64,000 nt of DNA from Alentia gelatinosa (lineage: Eukaryota; Annelida; Polychaeta; Phyllodocida; Polynoidae), in contig OX465583.1 in NCBI GenBank assembly GCA_950022655.1, positions 33,631,360-33,695,359 on the forward strand. Reading direction: 5' to 3'. Positions within the stretch are counted from its first letter, which is position 1, and the number at the start of each line of letters is the position of its first letter. The notes beneath the pieces were generated by a model, which was given only the letters and a program-made list of their open reading frames with translations, made no database searches and was not told where the DNA came from. Below are positions 58,571 to 64,000 of this stretch, in pieces. Both the position numbers and the translations under genes were made by a program.

Positions 58571-61500
58571 GTGAGTCGGATCTATATTTACCATTATGCG
58601 AACACATGTATTTTTATGTGTAACACAATATTGGAATATCGTTAATCAGACATTTCCTGTACCATTGTGTGCTAATGGATGTTTAAAATACTTAAGGAGA
58701 AAAACCTCCCAAGGCCACAAAATGATAATGATGTAGTATAGCTGATCTCAGGCCAATCTATTTTTTTATTTTTTGGCTGCTTTTCTCCCAGTTAATCCTA
58801 GATGTATGATGATGAAAGCAAGAACAATTTCTGACAATCTATACCTAGATATAGTTGAAAAGCCGACACACAGAATAAGACAAGGGAAATGATTCGGTAA
58901 GACATTTGGTATCATACCCGATGGAAGCAATTTTATGAAATTAAGGTTGCATATATTAGAATGATAATGATATTCAAATGATAGTTAGTACGGTTCCAGG
59001 CTATATTATAGTTCTTTGTTATTTTGCAAAATAATCTCGGAAATTATATGTTCATATGCCTTTACGGATTCCCGAAGAGGGAATACGTTATTCGATTACT
59101 TAAATGACGATTGTAGATACTGCAATATAAAACATTGTAATGAATTGGTAGTCTTGTAAGAGTAATGTATGACAACTATCGTTAGTAGCACGCTCGAAAT
59201 CGATTATTATGTATGTATTTTCGCCTATACACGGGTACCTGATTTTCTGCTGGTTACAAAGCAACATCAGTGTTGAAAGAGAGTTTGGGGAAGACTAGTC
59301 AGATAGGATAGCCCCTCTAGTTATTGACCTTTTAAAGTACTGACACTAGAGCCTATTCTGAAAACAATGCCTCATGTTATGTGTCTCCCACAAGGACACA
59401 TTTGAGAGGACCAAAGACTATCAGTCCCACAAACGGAGACTCCTTGTGGAATCTTTGTTTACTTGAGAGCCATGTGTCGAAATAAAACATTGTAATGAAC
59501 AATATTTTCCTGCGTTATCGCTTCGTAAGTGTAACAAAGAAGCATACCCTCCCAGACAAAATTGTTTCTCTCTGTAAAGTTGAAATTGTATCATATCATC
59601 TCGGTTTTAAGAGGTATTTATTTTCATTATACGGATCTTATAAGAAAGATGGATTACTTAATTTAAAACTGTAATCCTTACCACCAGCATTCTATAAAAT
59701 ACCCCTGGTCCACACACGGCGCTAGTGAAGTGTCAGTGTAGGGCTGCGAAAGTATCTGGCAGCACAATACATTAAAGAGATGACTGAAAAGCATTGCTTA
59801 TGAAAGGATAATCCATAATCCAAAAGGATATCTGCCTAGTAGAGAGCAAGACCTTTCGATGCGCCTCTGATGATCGGCCTTTTAGCCATTTAGTTTTTTA
59901 AGAAAAACACACAAGGGTATGATTCCAATTAGATCGTCAGAGCACAATAGGTTTTTAGAATTCATAGTGTATATAAAATGATCTTACATGATTAATTGCC
60001 CAAACTGTACACGCGGTAATATGTTATCATGACAGGAAGTATTGACCTTACTAGTTAAAGTCAACATTAATCCTTTTTTTTTTACTAATTATTTCTTACT
60101 TAGCTACTTAAATTTATACAACTACATTACAGGTTAAATTGGTATTTTTGTTTAAAACTGAGCGTTTGTCCTACCATCTGAAATGGTGAGGTAGGAATCA
60201 GGTTATGTATTTAATATCCACAACTGGCGCAGACTGATGCATTGCATCCAGTGTTACAGCAAATATGTTGTAAAATATATTCACCGAACACTTTGATTCC
60301 CAGGATACATCAACTGTCTTCTGTAGTGATGCATTGTTTCAACAAGGAGATCCCATTCAATGGGGCAACAACATCAGTAATTAAAATACACAAAATGATA
60401 TTGAATAGATGATTTGAAATATTTCAATATGATGAGCATCAACATGAAATAACCAGGAAATTAATATCGCCATCTTCCATAACCAGTCCATTCATTAAGT
60501 CAGTTTTCCTTGGGCAGTACGTTGTTTATGGCTTGGGTATTTTTGGGGCCGGGAAGAATTCAACCAAGGAGTCTGGAGAATTGATAGGTTCACGAGTGTG
60601 CTGGGTTGTTTTTTAAGAGCTGCCTTGAGGGAGCAGGCTGAGTTTGGATTTATGTGGTAGCAAAAGAGGTGTAGGTTGGCTGCTGTTTGTCGCACCTAAG
60701 TATACCTCCCATAGCTTCGCACAGTCAACCTGACGCGTCTGGCTCCCAGGTTAATTCCCACCCATTTATTTCAGACTAATTTAATTAAAAGACTTGGCGC
60801 ATGCGGCTGTGATGGTCACTTGGGTAGGATTGCCAACATCTGTGTTCAGTCCGTTGGCTCCAAAAGGGACTAGAGCTAATTCTTTTCCCAGTTGGAGTTA
60901 CTTATTTGTATTGCAAGCGTTTGAAGTTTGAATTCGCAAATGCCGTACTCACCTGTTTTTGACAAGGTGCATGATTCTGGAGATAAAGGTCTTTCATTAG
61001 GAAGTTCGTGTTGCAAGCATAAAAACAGATTTGTTTAATCATGCAAATTCAGGGCATCTGTGAAGATTGTCGAAAGCCTGTGCACTAAATCACAGATGTT
61101 GTTATACCTGTTGTACTGTCTTCATTTAAGCGAACTGTAACTTGATAATCAGTTACACGTACTAAAAACACTACTATTATTCTCAGTTTGAACTGTCTAA
61201 ACCTTTGGCATTTATTTTTCTCCAAATGCGGTTATTGTGTGGCATTTAATAAAATCATGTCATCTAACATTTTGGTAATCTCCCTTGGTTTAGAAGGCGA
61301 TACTACCAATATGTCCAATGGCGAAAAAGAGACTAGGTCTTGGGTGAGAGAGATAGGCCCACTGCAACGTTGTAGGATAAATTCTATATGGTCGTTTTCG
61401 CAGAACTTTTACCTTAAACCTAAATTTCAATTCCTACGAATTTCTTATATCAATTTTTTTTCCTTTTCCCCAAAATGTCAGATAATCAATACGTGCCATC

Positions 61501-64000
61501 TGTAATTGATTTCTTTTTATTCAAACCATTAAAAACCCGATTCAGACCTAATAAATAACGGATAAGAAAAACACCCGAAATATTACCAAGGGATTCATTT
61601 CATCCCAGTCCAATGAATATGTCGCGTTCCAATTATTCTGGGATTAATTAATCGGATAATTCCGTTCCCCGCCCTGTGGAATGAGATAAAAAAAACACAC
61701 GCGCATAACAAGAACCCTGGAGTACGTCTTAGGCATCGCCGTTCATTTTCACCTTATCCAGCTTCAGTTCCACCCTAAGATCGCTTTAGAACTGGGAGGG
61801 AGTCTTCTATTGTGATCTTTCCTTCATGGCACCTGGCACAGAGACATAGTCATTATCGATGTTCTGTCAGACTTTCCCTTCTGAATCACAGAAAGGAGCC
61901 AACTCAGCGCTTTCTTGTTCTGCCTCGTGTGACAGTGGAGGGAAGAGAGTTTGTCTCTATAGCGGGCACGCAGTGACAATGCATTAGTACAACAGGTAGA
62001 TCAGTCCTTTCACACGTCCTATAGTGTCAATTATACGACGTCGGCGTCGTGCTCATTGTGTGGCTACCATATTCATTGAGGTATCCACACAACGCCTTCC
62101 TTAGAATTCGAAAATGGACGCTTTTGCTTACTTTTGAGCAGTTGCTGCGTTCCCCTTCCCTAAATTTCCGATAGAGGCCATGATGTTTAAAATGAAAAGC
62201 TTCAGTAGCAGCTTTGAATAGAGATCATGATTATTGATTGAGCATAGTAAAAGAAACATCTTCATTTTTCTGTTACATTCCACATTAATGGGATTATTGC
62301 ATGCTCAAGTGGGAGGAAGGTTTTTTGTGACAAAATCAAGATAGTAGCTTTTATTTCTACGCCAAATTCCAGGTGGTGATAGTGAGACTGGAATAGGAAC
62401 CACGGATCCAGATAAATGTTTATGTTTCCTATAATAGAATGCCTCTGCTATCTAGTAGAGAGATAAATCCCCACGGGTTAAATGTCAGACACCATAACCT
62501 TTCTACCGTTCTTCCAGACGTAAACGCTGTGCGCAGCTGTTCGTCTCCATGCGATTAGCAAGAACTTCGGTGACAATAGTAATAGTCCCGCTGGCGGCGG
62601 TAGGGATATCATAGCCGGCAAATATTGCCTTTTACAGTGTTATTGTGTATACATATGGAAAAACGCCCTCCTATTGTTTTGACTTTTGTAAGGATCATTA
62701 CATATTGTTGCAATGAGGAGTAAGCATCTTAACTGTCGGTGTGATATTTCAGGAATTGGGATGGGAAACAGAACAGGACATAATTGAGTGTTGTTGGCAA
62801 CCACCTTGTAAATTCCCTGTTTTTGGAGGAAGTTGTTCGAAAATATTCAATGGGTTATAGTATTATTGTGCGTTTCCCTGAGTCCTACAAGAGGCATGTA
62901 AATAAGCTGTATGCAGACGAATGGCCAGAATGTATTGTGCTTATGTTGGTGCAATGTACTGACTTCACCTCAGGCTATTGCAACTATAAATACTGCCGTT
63001 GGGGGAGGCATGTAAGTGGCTGTAAATAATTGCCTCTGTTCATGTAGGCAGTCAGTAGACGTGCAAGTAAATATGTAATTTAATGAGATTGTAGAATAGC
63101 GTGATAAACATGGAAATAATCGTAAATTATTGTGCCTGCTGTTGTGTGTAACGTGCATACAAATAACAATAAGCTACTCTGACAGTCGATGCAGAAAGCA
63201 TCCATATGAGAAGCCATAAGCAGAGCATTCAGGAATGAGATTAAGTTTAGCATAAGGACTCACTGATACAAACAGATCCTTCCTGAACTTATCTTTTAAT
63301 TTTCTTGTTCTATAAATTTGAAAAGTTCATGCAATGAGAAAGTTTGGAAAAGATATGACAATTTCAGCGGACATTAAGTTACTCAAACAGACAGACAGTG
63401 GTTATGAATGTATCCAAAGTCATAATACAACCAAAAAGTGATATCATTATTGTCTTTGTATTGCTTTTCTGTAGATATTATTATGATCAGTGAAACATGA
63501 GTAATGAAGGAGGTAAAATTGCAATAACTTTGGTTACAAGAACATTGGATATATGGATATGCTCATGATTTCCATCACTTCGGTAAAACTCCAAATTACA
63601 ATCACAACGGGAGCCCTACTGATTTTACACGTCAAGTCAATAAAAATACTAAGAGCTTAGGTGTCATGGTAGAAACATTTAAAAAGACATACTTTAATTT
63701 GAATGATTATCATGTTTCCCACCTAGTGAACATGCAATTTATAATTGGCCAGCAGTTTAAGAAATAAAATCAGATTCGGAAGGACAGCAACCATCAGTAA
63801 AGTAACCTATATTTTTCCTCCGTTACAGTCTCGAGCTGTTCATTTGTGTTCCTGTCGGCGCATCTGAACAGTAGATTAACTCAAAACCCGACCCATGCAA
63901 TATCACGATAGCCATTAGGGTTTTATCAGAACTCATCTGAAATTTGTAATGTTCATGTTTATGTTTGGCAAACCGAAGGGAGAGGAACAAATATTATGAC
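58571..64000. other. A+T-rich non-coding stretch, nothing recognised
   Basis: No gene, known repeat or dyad motif was found in the last 5.4 kb. The frames 60495-60695 (-), 61188-61505 (+) and 62784-63029 (+) have no domain or splice support. If exons A and B belong to X11, this is still intron. Confidence 0.5.

Overview
This window looks like nuclear DNA of an invertebrate animal, most likely a lophotrochozoan and perhaps a mollusc. It is A+T-leaning, almost empty of coding sequence, and has GT-AG spliced exons, a decayed RNase-H-bearing LINE, tRNA-derived SINEs, several small inverted-repeat (MITE or foldback) elements and minisatellites. The taxon is an inference from the type of repeats and from the one recognisable gene; nothing in the window proves it.

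One gene is recognised with confidence: a large coding exon at about 3418-5821 (+). It encodes the divergent N-terminal half of an X11/Mint (APBA1/APBA2, LIN-10) adaptor. The exon starts after a good splice acceptor, opens with a supported ATG at 3528, and stops at a consensus donor inside the conserved segment that precedes the PTB domain. No PTB or PDZ exon was found downstream, so most of the remaining 58 kb is probably a very long intron, or intron plus intergenic DNA.

Inside that stretch are two small exon candidates, 46897-47009 (+) and 58500-58570 (+). Each has an ATG preceded by an in-frame stop, each ends in a strong donor in phase 2, and their last ten residues resemble one another. 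Phase 2 is also the phase of the X11 exon, so they could be alternative first exons of short X11 isoforms, or of another gene beyond the window. A weaker candidate lies on the minus strand at 22835-22904.

The most striking non-coding signal is a 9-bp dyad, GAGC(A/T)GCTC. I find 19 exact copies where about 0.5 is expected by simple arithmetic, including a three-copy cluster at 42510-42546. Sites resembling the CTCF consensus are also over-represented, with three perfect matches to a 14-bp degenerate consensus.

Layout: 1-3417 non-coding upstream; 3418-5821 X11 exon; 7203-9230 SINE plus LINE; 9.2-19.4 kb unique DNA with two foldback elements and the first copy of a three-copy MITE; 19.4-20.4 kb minisatellite; 20.4-26 kb unique DNA with a G+C-rich promoter-like patch near 22.7-23.0 kb; 25.9-26.7 kb palindromes and a degenerate minisatellite; 26.7-36.4 kb unique DNA with dispersed repeats, a pogo-like MITE and a SINE; 36.4-58.6 kb G+C-rich islands, most dyad motifs and the two small exons; 58.6-64 kb A+T-rich DNA with nothing recognised.
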